Numbered from the stretch's first letter, positions 44,621 through 55,727 are shown. The stretch: 64,000 nucleotides of DNA from Zygnema cylindricum (GCA_037447655.1 JBBHKE010002568.1:1-64000); one strand, 5' to 3'. Made by a program: numbers and translations. Notes: a model not told the origin generated them from the letters alone.

Positions 44621-45291
44621 TGATAGGAATAAAAGTTAATTATAATACTACTCAAGTGTCTCAATGCGGAAGCAAAATTGAAATTAAATGAAATATCACA
44701 AGTACATTAAAAGCTCATAATCTAAGACAGACAAATTGAATACTTAACAAAGTAAAACCATATTAGTTCAATTCCTTACTCGGACATTATACTAACATTG
44801 CTTATACAATTCTCTCTCGTAATTGATTTTACTACACATGATGGCTTTTTAAATTAGCCGCAGATACAATCTAGAAAATTATCCGTAGAAGCGTCAAAAT
44901 AAACTTCGACGCAAATCGTGATACAACACAAAATGAAACCCCTAGAAACAAATCTGACAAAGTCCCATTGGGAAAACTTATTCTACACGACACGAAACTA
45001 CTATACATGCGACACAGAAAACAAAACTACTACACGTACGTCGCACAAAACAAAACTACTACACGTACGTCGCACGAAACTTCACAAAGTACAGTACTAC
45101 AACTCAAACTAAACAAAACAAATCAAATCTGATGTAATCGTGTTCACTTGAAACTTACACGCACAAAGTACAAAATCAAAACTAAATGAGACAAAACCAA
45201 GTACGCGAACTGACGCGAGACCAAATTTAAACCACACTAACTATGAACCAACACTACGCAGACAAAGATTCCCACTTTGTAAATCCTAACA
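44621..45291 (-). repeat. 5' LTR of copia element G
   Basis: The plus strand reads TGATAGGAATAAAAG to AAATCCTAACA, with TG/CA ends on both strands. It is longer than the other LTR, mainly through a 29-base duplication around CTACTACACGTACGTCGCAC at about 45024-45075. Confidence 0.85.
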
Positions 45292-46007
45292 TTCATCTTT
45301 TTGCCCCACTTCCTGTGTCTGCTTCAACCTCACCTTCTCCCTTGTCCACTCAATCTGCCTCTCCCACTCCCTCTCCTCCTCTTTATCTTTATCCATATCA
45401 TTCTCACTCTCCCTCTACGTCTCCCTCTCCTTTTCCTTTTCCCTCTTAATATTTCTCTCCCTTTCCCTCTCAATCTCCCTCTCCCTCTCCTTCTCCCTCG
45501 CTATCTTTTTCTCCCTCTCCCTTTCCCTCTCCATCCCTCTCCCTCTCCCTTTCCTTTTCCCTTTCCTTTTCTATCCCCCTTTCCCTCTACATCTCTATCT
45601 CAATCTACCATTGGATCTCAATCTGTCACTTCCCTTCCACCTTCCTCTCCTTCTCAATCTGGGAATCTTTCCCTGTCTCCCTCTCAATATCCTCTTCAAT
45701 CTCAATCTCTCTCCCTCTCTTCCTTCCCCTCTCCCTCTCAATCTATTAACCCCTCTCCCTCTCAATGTGTTAACCCCCCTCCCTCTTCCTCCCCCTCTTA
45801 CTCCGCCACTCTCTTATCTTCTTTTTGTCCGTGTCCCTATCAGTCACACATTCCATCTCGCTCCCCCTCTCCCTCTCCCTTTGTCTACCTTCACCTCTCC
45901 CACTCCCTCTACGTTTCCCTCTCCCTCCTTTTTTTTTGTCTGCATCTCTCTCTACTCTCCCTCTCCCACTAAATATGCTTCTCCCCTTTCCTCTATCTCC
46001 CCTTTTC
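45292..46007 (+). repeat. CCCTCT-type pyrimidine array, part 2
   Basis: It continues the composition of 39602-40635 after the G insertion and stops where the LTR of element E begins. The units are CTCCCTCTCAATCTCC-like. The long frames here (45301-45972, 45611-46039) are low-complexity shadows. Confidence 0.85.
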
Positions 46008-46493
46008 TATTGAATTTCGTACTTTTATTGTTATATTGAATCACTCTTTTTAGTTTTGTTCTTTCATGATATTTAAAGTCATACAACACTAAGTCTTAAG
46101 TGTATCACTTTAACTAGTGTTCCTGTACTTTTTTGTACATAATATTCTTTACGTAGAAAGATTCCCACTAAACATTTAGAATCTCTCTACCTAGTTGTAC
46201 CTCCACTTCTAGATATACCTAGATTAATCGTAGTTCCACTTATTGCGTGTACCTAGACTAGTTGTACCTTGATTAGTTATACCTCCACTTAGCATAGATC
46301 GTCTTACACGCTTGATTTCATCTATAAACTCAAGCGTCTCACAATGTTTGAGTATTCAATTCTTTACTATTGAACTTAAGTTCACGACAACCTCATTTGT
46401 TATTGCTGTCCTTTTCGTCTTTTTATGTACTTTGTACTTTTATCTGTTCCTTTGCTTTAACTTCTTTCCTTTGTTACGGCCGCTAACTTATTA
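46008..46493 (+). repeat. 5' LTR of copia element E
   Basis: It starts TATTGAATTTCGTACTTT and ends CGCTAACTTATTA. The 3' copy is the same text apart from the D insertion and scattered changes. The last codons before the PBS already fit the gag frame (see the gag entry). Confidence 0.85.
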
Positions 46494-47230
46494 GGTTATG
46501 GGCCCACAGCTTCGGCCGTGTCAAACTCAGTGCATAAATTTAAAGATCAAGAGTTTTACAACTGAAAATTTCTCATCCAACATTTATTTGGTTTTGAAAA
46601 ATTATGGGGTCACGTCATAGGAGATGTCATCATTCCAGTCTTGCCAGACGAGGATGAGGATGATTTTGCGACCGCCCAGACTGCAATCATTGGGTGGAGA
46701 GAAAAGGCATCGCTTTGTCTCGTCTCATTTTGTCGTTGGATGGGACAATCACGAATCTTGTACGAAGCGTCACAACCACAAATGAAGCGTGGCGACTTTT
46801 ATGCGCTGCGTACGAAACCGACACGTGGCCACACCGTTTGGCCCTTCGACGCGAATTCATTCTTGTTGAAAAGGATAAGTCCGAAGATATGTTGTCTTTT
46901 ATACAAAAAGTACAATCATACGCTGGACGTTTAAAGTGCATTAGTTATCCTATAACTTATGAAGATCTCATTAGCATGATTTTGGTAGGATTGCAACCCA
47001 GTTATGAATCTTTTGTTGGTACAATTGACAAAAATCCTGTGAATGTCACCTTACCTGACTTAACCAATCAACTCATTTATGAAGAAAGCAGACAAAAATT
47101 AAAGAAACATGTGACACCATCTGACACCAAAGTGCTAATTACTCTTGTTTCAAAAAAATCTTTTTCAGGTGCTGCAAGATCTTCTACTTTTTTCCTCGTC
47201 TTGTTTTCACAAATGGCATTTACGATATGA
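46476..47230 (+). pseudogene. Gag of copia element E
   Basis: It reads from the LTR through the PBS as TAANLLGYGPTASAVSNSV, then FYN-stop-KF, HLFGFEKLWGHVIGDVIIPV. After a frameshift it continues in the open frame 46694-47230: TTTNEAWRLLCAAYETDTWP, LRREFILVEKDKSEDM, LISMILVGLQPSYESFVGTI. This is a UBN2-type gag. The start codon expected by comparison with F is TTACGG here. The zinc knuckle is absent, because the frame runs into sequence that belongs beyond the protease. Confidence 0.8.
46494..46506 (+). promoter_or_regulatory. Primer-binding site of element E (half-tRNA type)
   Basis: GGTTATGGGCCCA directly after the LTR. It is complementary to the anticodon stem-loop of initiator tRNA-Met (…GGGCCCAUAACC), the site used by Drosophila copia, and not to the tRNA 3' end that most plant elements use. 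Confidence 0.8.
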
Positions 47231-48110
47231 CCATTTAAATAGCCAAAGTTTAACATCTCTTAGTAAAGGCCTTGTTTCAGGCTTAGATTCTCTAATGCTA
47301 AAAATGTAGATTTTTGCCCTGGATGTGTTATTGGCAAAATGCCTCGATTACCTTTTCCGAAAAGCAATTCTGTATCCAATTCTCCTCTTAATTTAATTTA
47401 TAGTGATGTATGTGGACCAATGAGAGTACTGAGTTTGAGTGGTTTTGCGTATTTCATTACCTTTATTGATGATTACTCACGATTCACTCATGTATATCTC
47501 ATGAAAAATAAGTCCGAGGCTTTTACTCATTTCAAACATTTTAAGTCCCTCGTCGAAAATCAATTCTCATCCCGGATAAAATGTTAAGAAGTGATAACGG
47601 GGGGGAATATATGTCGCATGGATTTTCGGAATTCTTAGCCGAATGTGGCATAATTCATGAATTAACGGCTCCACATACACCTCAACAAAATGGGGATGCC
47701 GAAAGACTCAATCGAACCCTTGCCGACATGACCCGATCCATGATGCAGTTTGCCTCCTTATCTCAATCTTTTTGGGCCGAAGCTGTACTAACGGCTTGTT
47801 ATGTTCGAAATAGGTCACTCACATCGGCTCTCAAAAATAAAACTCCTTTTGAGGCATGGCTTAACAAAAAGCCAAATGTTTCTCACTTTCGTATTTCTGG
47901 AAGTGAGGCCTATTACAAGAATCTTACAATTACTGATGGAAAATGGGGTGCAAAGGCCATTAAAGACATATTTGTAGGGTATTCTCCTCACTCTAAAACA
48001 TACTGCATATATTTTATTAAAACACATCGTATTATTATTATTACACGTGATGTCATTTTTAATGAAGACCCCCTTAATCGTCACCTCATACCAAATCTAC
48101 CTGTCTCTAC
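47215..48110 (+). pseudogene. Integrase of copia element E
   Basis: It starts with a GAG-pre-integrase remnant (WHLRYDHLNSQSLTSL, then CPGCVIGKMPRLPF). Next come the core catalytic blocks LIYSDVCGPM, FITFIDDYSRFTHVYLMKNK, LRSDNGGEYMSHGF, and HTPQQNGDAERLNRTLADM with the E of the DDE triad, then WAEAVLTACYVRNR and PFEAWLNKKPNVSHFRISGS. The frames 47339-47587 and 47581-48522 join with a small shift. The catalytic residues are intact, so the integrase decayed late. Confidence 0.88.
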
Positions 48111-48873
48111 ACCTCTTAATCCGAATACCACACTCAAAAAAGAAGGCTCCGATGGGAATGCCCAAGGAGACGTACGGTCTCTTTACAAGTCTATAGTAGG
48201 AACTTTGATGTATGCTATGCTGAGGTCGCGTCTGGACATTTGCATTGCTGTGTGCATTTTATCGCAATTTTCTCAATGTGCGACCTCCACACATCTTGAT
48301 GCGGCAAAACGTTTCCTTAGATACCTCCAAGGCACCAAACATCTTCGATTCACCTTCTCTCTCCCTCCTTCCTCATCTCTACCTTCTTCTTCTCTTCCCG
48401 ATACCTCTCTTGTCGGATTTTGTGATGGGGACTGGGGAAATCAAACCGACGAGCGCCGTCCTATTTTTGGGGTTTGTTTTTCCCTCGGTGGTGGTCTTGT
48501 CTCCTGGTCTTCCCGAAAATAACCAACTGTTGCTCTCTCATCTACAGAAGCTGAATACATGGCTGGTAATTCTGCCACAAAATCCTCCATTTGGCTTCGA
48601 CGCCTTCTCACAGATCTTACTTTTCATCAAACTTCTCCCGCTCCTATCTTTTCTGATTCTCAAGGGGCCCTCGCCCTCATGAAAAATCCCATCCACCATA
48701 CTCGAACTAACCATATCGACATGCAATACCATTTTACGCGTGAAAAAATTGTGGATGGCACGATCTTTTTTTCTCATTGCTGTACCTCTAAAAAACTTGC
48801 CAACTTTATTACCAAACCTCTTCCTCGCCCTTCATTTGACAAACATGTTCTCTCTTTTGGCCTACGTGACTAA
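48110..48873 (+). pseudogene. Truncated RT tail plus RNase H of copia element E
   Basis: Integrase runs straight into TPLNPNTTLKKEGSDGNAQGD, which in element F lies at the end of RT (TPLDPNTTLTKMSSHGNAQGD). The RT core with its Y-x-DD motif is therefore deleted. RNase H follows: LYKSIVGTLMYAM, LDAAKRFLRYLQGTKHLRF, VGFCDGDWG, then after a stop STEAEYMAGNS, DSQGALALMKNP and HIDMQYHFTREK. It ends with GLRD just before the PPT. Confidence 0.88.
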
Positions 48874-48893
48874 AACTCTCCGTGATTCAATCG

Positions 48894-49002
48894 AGGGGGG
48901 GTATTGAAATTCGTACTTTCACTATTATATTAAATCACTCTTTTTAGTTTTGTTCTTCATGATATTTTAAGTTTTAGAACACTAAGTCTTAAGTGTATCA
49001 CT
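48894..49002 (+). repeat. PPT and first part of the 3' LTR of element E
   Basis: The purine tract GAGGGGGG (48894-48901) precedes TATTGAAATTCGTAC. The LTR is cut after TCACT by element D and resumes at 56795. Confidence 0.85.
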
Positions 49003-50049
49003 TGAAACTCTGAGACCTCCATAAGTCCTCAGAGTGGACAGCTTCCAAGAAGCCTCTAGGATAATCCTGACCCCTTTGTGTTTAAGCAAAAATACCTGCC
49101 ACCTTGGCAGACAAATTCTCTGACCACCTTCACCCCTGTGAAGGAAAGACTCCCCTGAGCCGATAGCAAAAAGAATCTCTAAATTTGCTCCCTTGAGCAG
49201 TAAGTTATGGAGGGTCAAAGTTGACCTTTTGTACAGAAGCTCTCTGGGAGAGAGGGTCCTATCTTCTAATTTTTCTAAGTCCTATCTCTCTCACAAACTC
49301 TATCTACTAATGTACGGAACCAATCAGAATATAGTTCCGTACGCAAAAGTACAGCTGCCGGTGTACTTTATATACGGACATTGTACAACATGGCCTAAAT
49401 GTCCACATGTGGAATTTCCGGATTCGCTCCTTTAATCCTCGGAGATGCCGCGCTCCAATGTAACATCGCCACGTGTCATCTGATGTGGCGATGCCCACAA
49501 ACCGCCGAATTCTTCTTGCGCGATCTCGGCGCTAATTCTGGCCGTCCGATTAAACTCGCATTTGATCGTAGCCGTAATAAATACATGCGCGGTATTTGTT
49601 TCGCTTACGAAATCAATGCGCGGTATTGATTTCTTATCCGTATCGCAATTCGTACTATTACACTACCATATCTATGTATCCCGTTAACAGTTATAGTTAA
49701 ATGATTTATCCTACGTGTACATGTTTAAATCATTATCGTACGATATACTATGTAACACTACTTCTATACTTAACGGCTAATGCTACCGGCTACCTACAGT
49801 GTGACGACCGGCAGGTACCAAGATCAAATCCTGTCGCCGGCACATACCTTTTAGTAATTAATCCCTTGACTAATATAAATTTCCCGTAAACCTCAGGATA
49901 GCCTAGGTAGCCATGGCTCTAGCTTCCTATCCAATTTCTCAGTGACTGCGACAAGTTTGAGAGTTTGAGAGAGAAGTTAGAGGTAGACTGCCTCGGCTTC
50001 TTTATTTCTATTCAGACCTAGAAAATACTTAAAACCATTAATTTCTACA
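49003..50049 (-). repeat. 3' LTR of copia element D
   Basis: Plus-strand ends TGAAACTCTGAGACC and ATTTCTACA. On the minus strand it starts TGTAGAAATTAATGG. It is very similar to 55729-56794. A tRNA-like stretch (GGCAGGTACC-AAGATCAAATCCTG) lies at about 49810-49840. Frames across it are not genes. Confidence 0.9.
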
Positions 50050-50063
50050 CTCCTCTTATTTTC
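50050..50063 (-). promoter_or_regulatory. Polypurine tract of element D
   Basis: The minus strand reads GAAAATAAGAGGAG immediately before the TGTAGAAATT start of the 3' LTR, the usual place for the plus-strand primer. Confidence 0.8.
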
Positions 50064-50716
50064 TAGTCAATCTTTAATTTCAGACCACACTTCTCCTTGC
50101 AGAAAATTAGCTTAGGAGAAGGCACAGGTTTGGTCATCATATCTGCTACCATCTTACTATCTAGTCGGTACTCTTACCTGATTATTTTATTTTCTACTTT
50201 CTCTCTAACAAAGCTGAGTCTAATGTCCATATGTTTGGCTTTAAAATGATGTTTAGGATTGGCAGAAATAGCAATTGCTGCCTGATTATCAGGAAATATT
50301 TTATGCACACCACTCTTAAAATGACCAAGTTCACCAAGTAAAGACTTGACCCACATCAATTCTTTTACAGCAGAGCAAGAGGCCATATACTCAGCCTCCA
50401 TGGTGGACTGAACAATAACCTTTTGCTATTTGCTACTCCAACAGCAAACCCCATCACCCACATATAATAGATATCCAGAAGTGCATCTCCTCATCGGAGC
50501 ATCACAATAACTAGCATCACTCCAAGTAGTGATGTCAGTATTCTCCCCACCCAAATGCAACCATAGATCCCTAGGTCCTATCAAGTATCTAAGAACTCTC
50601 TTAGCTGCCTCCCAATCCCTCTTAGTGGGAGCATTTAGACTTCTACTCAGCACCCCTACAGCTGCAGCTAAATCCGGCCGGGTACAATTCATAAAATAGA
50701 TTAGACTTCCCACTAC
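50064..50716 (-). pseudogene. RNase H of copia element D
   Basis: Minus strand: VVGSLIYFMNCTRPDLAAAV, DWEAAKRVLRYLIGPRDLWL, TTWSDASYCDAPMRRCTSGY, then after one stop MEAEYMASCSAVKELMWVKS, PDNQAAIAISANPKHHFKAK and HMDIRLSFVREKV, ending near MVADMMTKPV. The order and spacing are those of copia RNase H. It is broken by stops at about 50423 and 50171. Confidence 0.9.
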
Positions 50717-51598
50717 TTACCTGTAAGGAATAGTCTGCATGAACTTCTGTTCTTCAAGAGATAATTCTTCGTCTAAGACTATGACTCCTTCTTCCTCACT
50801 CCCCTCACTTCCCTTCTTCAATTCCATTTGAGTTGTACAACTATTAGCTTTATCCATTTGAAATTTTTCAAGCATTTTCCCTATTGCTTATTTTTGAGTC
50901 AATCTTATAATTTTTCTTTTTCGGTCTCTCTCTACTTGAATTCCCAAAATATATTTTGCTTCCCCCATATCCTTCATTTCAAATCTCCCGTTAAGATCGG
51001 TTTTCAGTTTATTAATTTTTTCCATTGATTTACTTAAAACAAGCAAATCATCAACATAAATTGCAATAAATATAAAACCTTCCTCAACTTCGAAAACATA
51101 GATTGAGTGATCTGAGCTGATCCGGATATATCCCAGACCGGTAAGAAACTCATCAAGCTTCTTATTCCACTGTCAAGGCGCCTGTTTCAAACCATAAAGA
51201 GAATTAATCAGCCGACATACCTTACTCTCCTCTCCTTCTTCCACAAACCCTTCGGGTTGTCGCATGAAGATCTCCTCTTCCAATTCTCCATGCAAAAAGG
51301 CTGTTTTGATGTCCATCTGGTGCACTTCCATGTCTTCCGTTGCTGCCAGGCTGAGAAGAATGCGGACGGAGGGAAATCTGACCACCGGGGCAAAGGTTTC
51401 CTCGTAGTCAATTCCCTCCTTTTGTGTAAATCCCTTTGCCACTAGTCGGGCCTTGTAGCGCTCGATTGTGTTATCTTGGTTCAGTTTTAATTTGAAAACC
51501 CACTTACAACCGTTTAGTTTGCGGTTAGGTGGACAATCCACCAACTCCGAAGTATCGGCTGCCATAATTGAGGCCATCTCTTCATTGATGGCTGTCTC
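50717..51598 (-). pseudogene. Reverse transcriptase of copia element D
   Basis: The frame 51173-51577 has WVFKLKLNQDNTIERYKARL, VAKGFTQKEGIDYEETFAPV, MDIKTAFLHGELEEEIFMRQ and CRLINSLYGLKQAP. A stop (Trp codon changed) follows. Further on, FIFIAIYVDDLLVLSKS carries the catalytic YVDD (51047-51058), and then YILGIQVERDRK. Apart from three or so stops the domain is well kept. Confidence 0.92.
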
Positions 51599-52018
51599 TC
51601 ACCGATTTCTTTCTCGACAAGTCATCGCCTCTCCATAAGTTTGAGGTTCATCTTGATGAGATAGTTTAGTTACCTTGTTATTAACCTGTTTTTCTTGCAG
51701 TCTTTTACTACTTCTCCTTCCCCCCTCAAAATCTGAGGCCGGAATAGATGGTTCTCGTGGATTCTTTCGAACAAACTTGGTTTCTCCCTTATCCCTTGAT
51801 ACCGAATCAATTTCCACCACGTCTTCCGCTTCGGGTAGAGTTGTCACTGGAGTTTCCACAACCGAGTCCGATTCAGTCTGATTTGTACCTACAAGAATGT
51901 CATCGTCTCTAAAACCTGGATAGTTAGGAAGCTCAAAGTCATCAGAATTTTCTGACTCAAATCTGATTTTTACAGACTTCGTATATTTGAAAGGATCCAC
52001 AGACTTTCTTTCATCCAT
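51599..52018 (-). pseudogene. Integrase-RT spacer of copia element D
   Basis: A hydrophilic, acidic frame of 139 residues (FESENSDDFELPNYPGFRDD, then SKRLQEKQVNNKVTKL) with no catalytic motif, as usual for the linker between copia integrase and RT. One stop separates it from RT. Confidence 0.75.
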
Positions 52019-52737
52019 AACTACTAGATGTTTTACTAAGATTATATCTTCCCTTTTTAGATCATAAACTCTATATCCTTTAACATCTTCATCATATCCT
52101 AGGAAGTATCCCGGTTTTCCTTTAGGATCTAGCTTCTAATTAGACAGATGTGTATCTAGACTAAATACTTGACTACCGAAAACCTTTAAGTGAGATATGT
52201 CTGGTTTCCGGCCTGTCTATCTCTCATAAGGTGTTTGATCTTTTATAGCTGAAGTAAGAACTCTATTCTTGAGATAATTAGCACAATTCATTGCTTCTGC
52301 CTAAAATCTTTTTCCTATCTTTTTATCTGACAACATACTTCTAGCACTATCACTTAGTGTTCTATTTAACCTTTCAGCTACCCCATTCTGTTCCGGATTT
52401 TCTAGAAGTGTCTTTTGGTGTTGGACCCCATCTTCCCTCAGAAAAACCTCAAACTGGTTAGAAGTATACTCTCGCCATTGTCACTCCTTACTCTCTTGAT
52501 TGGAGTTTCATGGAGTTTTTCGCTTCATGCTTTATATTGTCTAAAACAATCCTCAGCTTCTGACTTGTTTTTCAAAAAATACACTCGGGAATACCGAGAC
52601 CAATCATCAGTTATAGTCATTATAAATCTCTTCCCCCCCGGTGAGGGCACTCTAGCGGGTCCCCAAATATCTGTGTGTACTAGATCTATAAGTTTTTCTC
52701 CCTTGTAGGTGGCTGATTTGTTGTTCTTTGGTCTAAA
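52019..52737 (-). pseudogene. Integrase of copia element D
   Basis: The minus frame 52525-52737 gives LIDLVHTDIWGPARVPSPGG and FIMTITDDWSRYSRVYFLKN. After a frameshift, traces of IKRVRSDNG, NGVAERLNRTL (about 52370), a FWAEAMNCANYLKNR-like piece and LDPKGKPGYFLGYDEDVKGY can be read with many stops. The foreign insert cuts the gene upstream of HTDIWGP. Confidence 0.85.
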
Positions 52738-54033
52738 ATAGACCGCAGAAGCGACCCAAACTATCATGCAAGAAGCTAAGCAAAAATAGGTCGACGAACA
52801 ATCATATGAAATGCATCCTCCATATGCGTACACAGACGGAACAAACAACATTTAGGGTTTCATGGAATAATCAACATAAATAAACCCTATGACAACATCT
52901 AAGGTTTGATGGAATAATCAACCTAAGCAAACCCTAGGACAAATGCATAAATAATGCATATCAAACAAACATAAATTAACATAAATAAATAATAACAAAA
53001 AGAGTCCAATCTCACATAAACATTAAATAAACAAAAGTATATCAATAAACATATTACTCAAATGCATGACCTAATTGGCAACCCTAAAAGTCTACATCTT
53101 CGGTCCCCACTTTACTAACCAGCATTGATTATTTATTCTAATGAAGCTCAAATCTATATATACACTTGTGAGCTGTTAACAAATCACTAAGTGTCAAAAT
53201 AACCAACGTAAATTACGTAACTGTCATTAAATCAAACTAATCGTAAGCGTACACCTGAAAGTCAAGCAATCGTAAGCGTACACTTGTCTGCAAATACGAC
53301 ACATAAATTAAAGTGCCGATATCCTCATTAATCACGTAAAATATAACTATTTTAATCAACACTAAATCATTAATTCAAATAAGACAAAACATTGATGCTT
53401 CAAATATTTACACCGACGCATCCAAAAATCCGCGTCATAAGTGACAACTTGCTTAGTCACTTGTCGATAAGTCCACGTAGTGAACCGACATCGCATATGT
53501 ACGGTCCACTAGATAATGTGCCATAAAAACAATGTGGTCCCTTAAAAATATCGGCGACGTCGTCCGCCCTCCACTTGTACCTCGAACAACTTGCCGAAAT
53601 CAATTCGTACGATCCAATTCCTGTCCGTACCGAAATCACGTACTTCGTCATAAATGCGCCTTGTCGCATTTAAGGTACACGTCATTTTCGATAAATGCAT
53701 GTCGCAATAAGCGACAACTTAAAGTACATCTGTCAAATACGACGCTCCGTACCGGCGGCGTCCCATGTAATAAATTTCATCTGTCGCATTATGTTTCGTA
53801 CGTGCGACGTACCATTTTATCTTCGTCGATTATCACACGTCGGATTGCTTCACGATCCGCCGTCCATTTCCTCTCACATTTCGCGCCACTCAATTACTCC
53901 ATTAATTTTATGTGTACATTTAATTCCCCTATCCATAAATCCTTTCGAACCTCCACAATATATCGCGTAAATGCGTACGCACGAAACATCGCGTACGCAC
54001 GAAACGATGTGTTCGCACGAAACTAACTTTTCA
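52738..54033. mobile_element. 1.3-kb unidentified insert in element D
   Basis: It breaks the D polyprotein between KAHRLPFPKSCWF (54034 side) and RPKNNKSATYKGEKL (52737 side). On the minus strand it begins TGAAAAGTTAG directly after TGG-TTT. The flanks GGTTT and GGTCT could be a 5-bp duplication, which together with the TG start suggests a solo LTR, but the other end is not canonical. The CGTACGCACGAAAC motif is repeated near 53975-54015. No coding region is recognised. Confidence 0.6.
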
Positions 54034-54744
54034 AAACCAACATGATTTAGGAAAGGGTAATCTGTGTGCTTTACCTTGAGCACACCCACTACAATCACTT
54101 ATATCATCACTGTCATTGAACTGAATCCCTTCCACCACTCCCATCTTTTTCATCTATCTTAACTTATCTAGATTCACATGCCCAAGCCTCTTATGCCACA
54201 TCATAATATCATGAACACCAGCATAATAAAGTTTCTTCGTTTCATTACTTAAGATCAGCCTAAACATCCCATGGCTACCTTTCTCCGCAATGAAATAGAC
54301 ATCCTCCTCAAAACTAGCAGTAAAGACTCCTTCCCTAGTGCTAGTGAAAAAACCCTTATCATCTAATATTGATGTAGAGATAAGGTTTTTGTTCAGCTCC
54401 GAAATAAATAATACATCGGAGAATGTTAATATGGATGTCTTTCCTTCTACTAACACTTTCAGATCTACCGATCCTACAAGAGTAGTGGTGAATATCCTCC
54501 CATCCCCGTACTCTATCTCTACGGTGGGAATCTTTCTTATCTTAGTGAATAGGTGCCTATCCTTACACATGTGCATTGAGGCACCTGAATCTATAATCGA
54601 ACCTGTTTCACTTTTCAATCCTCCGTAAGCACAGTTCTGCCTTCGTGGAATTTCAACCTCAGTTTTCTCCTCCAACTCCTCATCCAAAATGAGCTCATCG
54701 TCCTCGTCCTCGGATTCCGCCTCAAGTACCTGTGTGACAAAAGC
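54034..54744 (-). pseudogene. Protease and GAG-pre-integrase of copia element D
   Basis: The frame 54154-54687 has the aspartic protease motif SIIDSGASMHMCKDRHLFTK, then VLFISELNKNLISTSIL and YYAGVHDIMMWHKRLGHVNL. The zinc-binding end of the integrase (CSGCAQGKAHRLPFPKSC) follows after one stop. The catalytic D-S-G is intact. Confidence 0.92.
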
Positions 54745-54747
54745 CTT

Positions 54748-54951
54748 TTACTTTCCTCTCGGGGTACCACCGGTGTGCCCCTCCTTTAACCGAAGCTCGG
54801 TTAGCTTAGTGCACTCTGCCATATAGTGCCCCGGTTTCTTACAAAAATGACATAAACCTTTGGGAGCCCTTGGTTTGAACTCGTCAACCTGTTTTTTTTG
54901 CTCCCTACCCCTATAGTTTCGACTGGTTTCCGGGAATCCTTGTTCCTCCAA
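54748..54951 (-). pseudogene. Gag zinc knuckle of copia element D
   Basis: It contains LCHFCKKPGHYMAECTKL, an intact CX2CX4HX4C knuckle used for packaging RNA. A basic region (YRGREQKKQVDEFKPRAPKG) precedes it. It is in the protease frame and shifted relative to the gag core upstream. Confidence 0.9.
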
Positions 54952-55661
54952 TCGGTCGCTGTTTCCAAGGCTTGGCCACTCTTTCCTCCCCTTCGGATCT
55001 TAATCGTATTCTCTCGAACGAGAATCATCCCTACCACTGAGTTCCATATCCACCTTGAGTCCGGCAAGTCCTGCACACGGTTGACTATGTTCTCGAACTA
55101 ATCAGGTAACTTCATCAGTAAGCAATTAACCTTTTCTTTTTCACTAAAAACTTTTCCCGCACTCTCTAGCTCCATGAAGAGTGTAGCAAGCTCATTGCAA
55201 AAATCCTACATATTTCCCCCTTTGTATACATACTCCTTAACTTTATGATCAGCCAACTGTTGTTGCTGAATCGTACCACTTCGGTACATCTCTATGAGAG
55301 CCATCCAAAGATCGGATGCCCTTTCTACCTGCAAATGAGGACATGCAAGTCCTTGAGTGAGATGGCGTTGGATGAAGTGCTTTGCCGCCATATTGTTGAA
55401 GTCCCAAGTTTCAGTATCATTCTCCTCGTTCCCCGAAATAGGTGACATGAATGCTAAACCAGTTGCTATTTGTGTGGTCGCCTCCTTCTCCTTTCTTTTG
55501 TCCACCACCTCTCCTTCCTTTGTTTCCTCCGTTGAAAGTGAATCCTCTTTCTCTGTGAATCTGCTTCCTTTAAACCCTGGAGGAATTCCAAGACTTGACG
55601 GACGCCCCAATCGTCCACTCACTATCCCCCAAAACCTTTTTTTGTATAGAGCTCCTATCAT
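54952..55661 (-). pseudogene. Gag core of copia element D
   Basis: The frame starts 68 bases inside the PBS. It has TETWDFNNMAAKHFIQRHLT, VERASDLWMALIEMYRSGTI and DHKVKEYVYKGGNM, a stop, then FCNELATLFMELESAGKVFS and EKEKVNCLLMKLPD. This is the UBN2-type gag fold. One stop and one frameshift separate it from the zinc knuckle. Confidence 0.88.
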
Positions 55662-55716
55662 TATACTTTCCTAGTATATGAAGCCTGTTCCATTAAAGAT
55701 TGGTACCCTAGAGGGT

Positions 55717-55727
55717 GGGCCCATAAC
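55717..55727 (-). promoter_or_regulatory. Primer-binding site of element D (half-tRNA type)
   Basis: The minus strand reads GTTATGGGCCC one base after the TTTCA end of the 5' LTR and continues AC. It is the same anticodon-region match to initiator tRNA-Met as in E and F, although the D LTR is unrelated to theirs. Confidence 0.8.

Larger units (their letters stand above)
40636..45291 (-). mobile_element. Ty1/copia element G with both LTRs, minus strand, defective
   Basis: The LTRs are 40636-41268 and 44621-45291. The flanks TTCTT and TTCAT form a 5-bp target duplication with one change. Minus-strand order: LTR, PBS (44608-44618, TGGTATTAGAG, a match to the usual plant initiator tRNA-Met 3'-end site), gag and protease, decayed RT and RNase H, PPT (GAGAGGGGGG at 41271-41280), LTR. 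Integrase is not recognisable between the protease and RT pieces, and the gag N-terminal part is inverted. It sits inside the CCCTCT array. Confidence 0.88.

Noticed and set aside
45301-46039. Frames of 223 and 142 codons
   Set aside because: Same low-complexity pyrimidine array as above. The overlapping frames are equally open.
49193-49889. Small frames repeated at 55937-56633 and 59872-60078 that look like a conserved protein
   Set aside because: The similarity comes from the LTR itself. The frames are not kept in all copies and are not coding.
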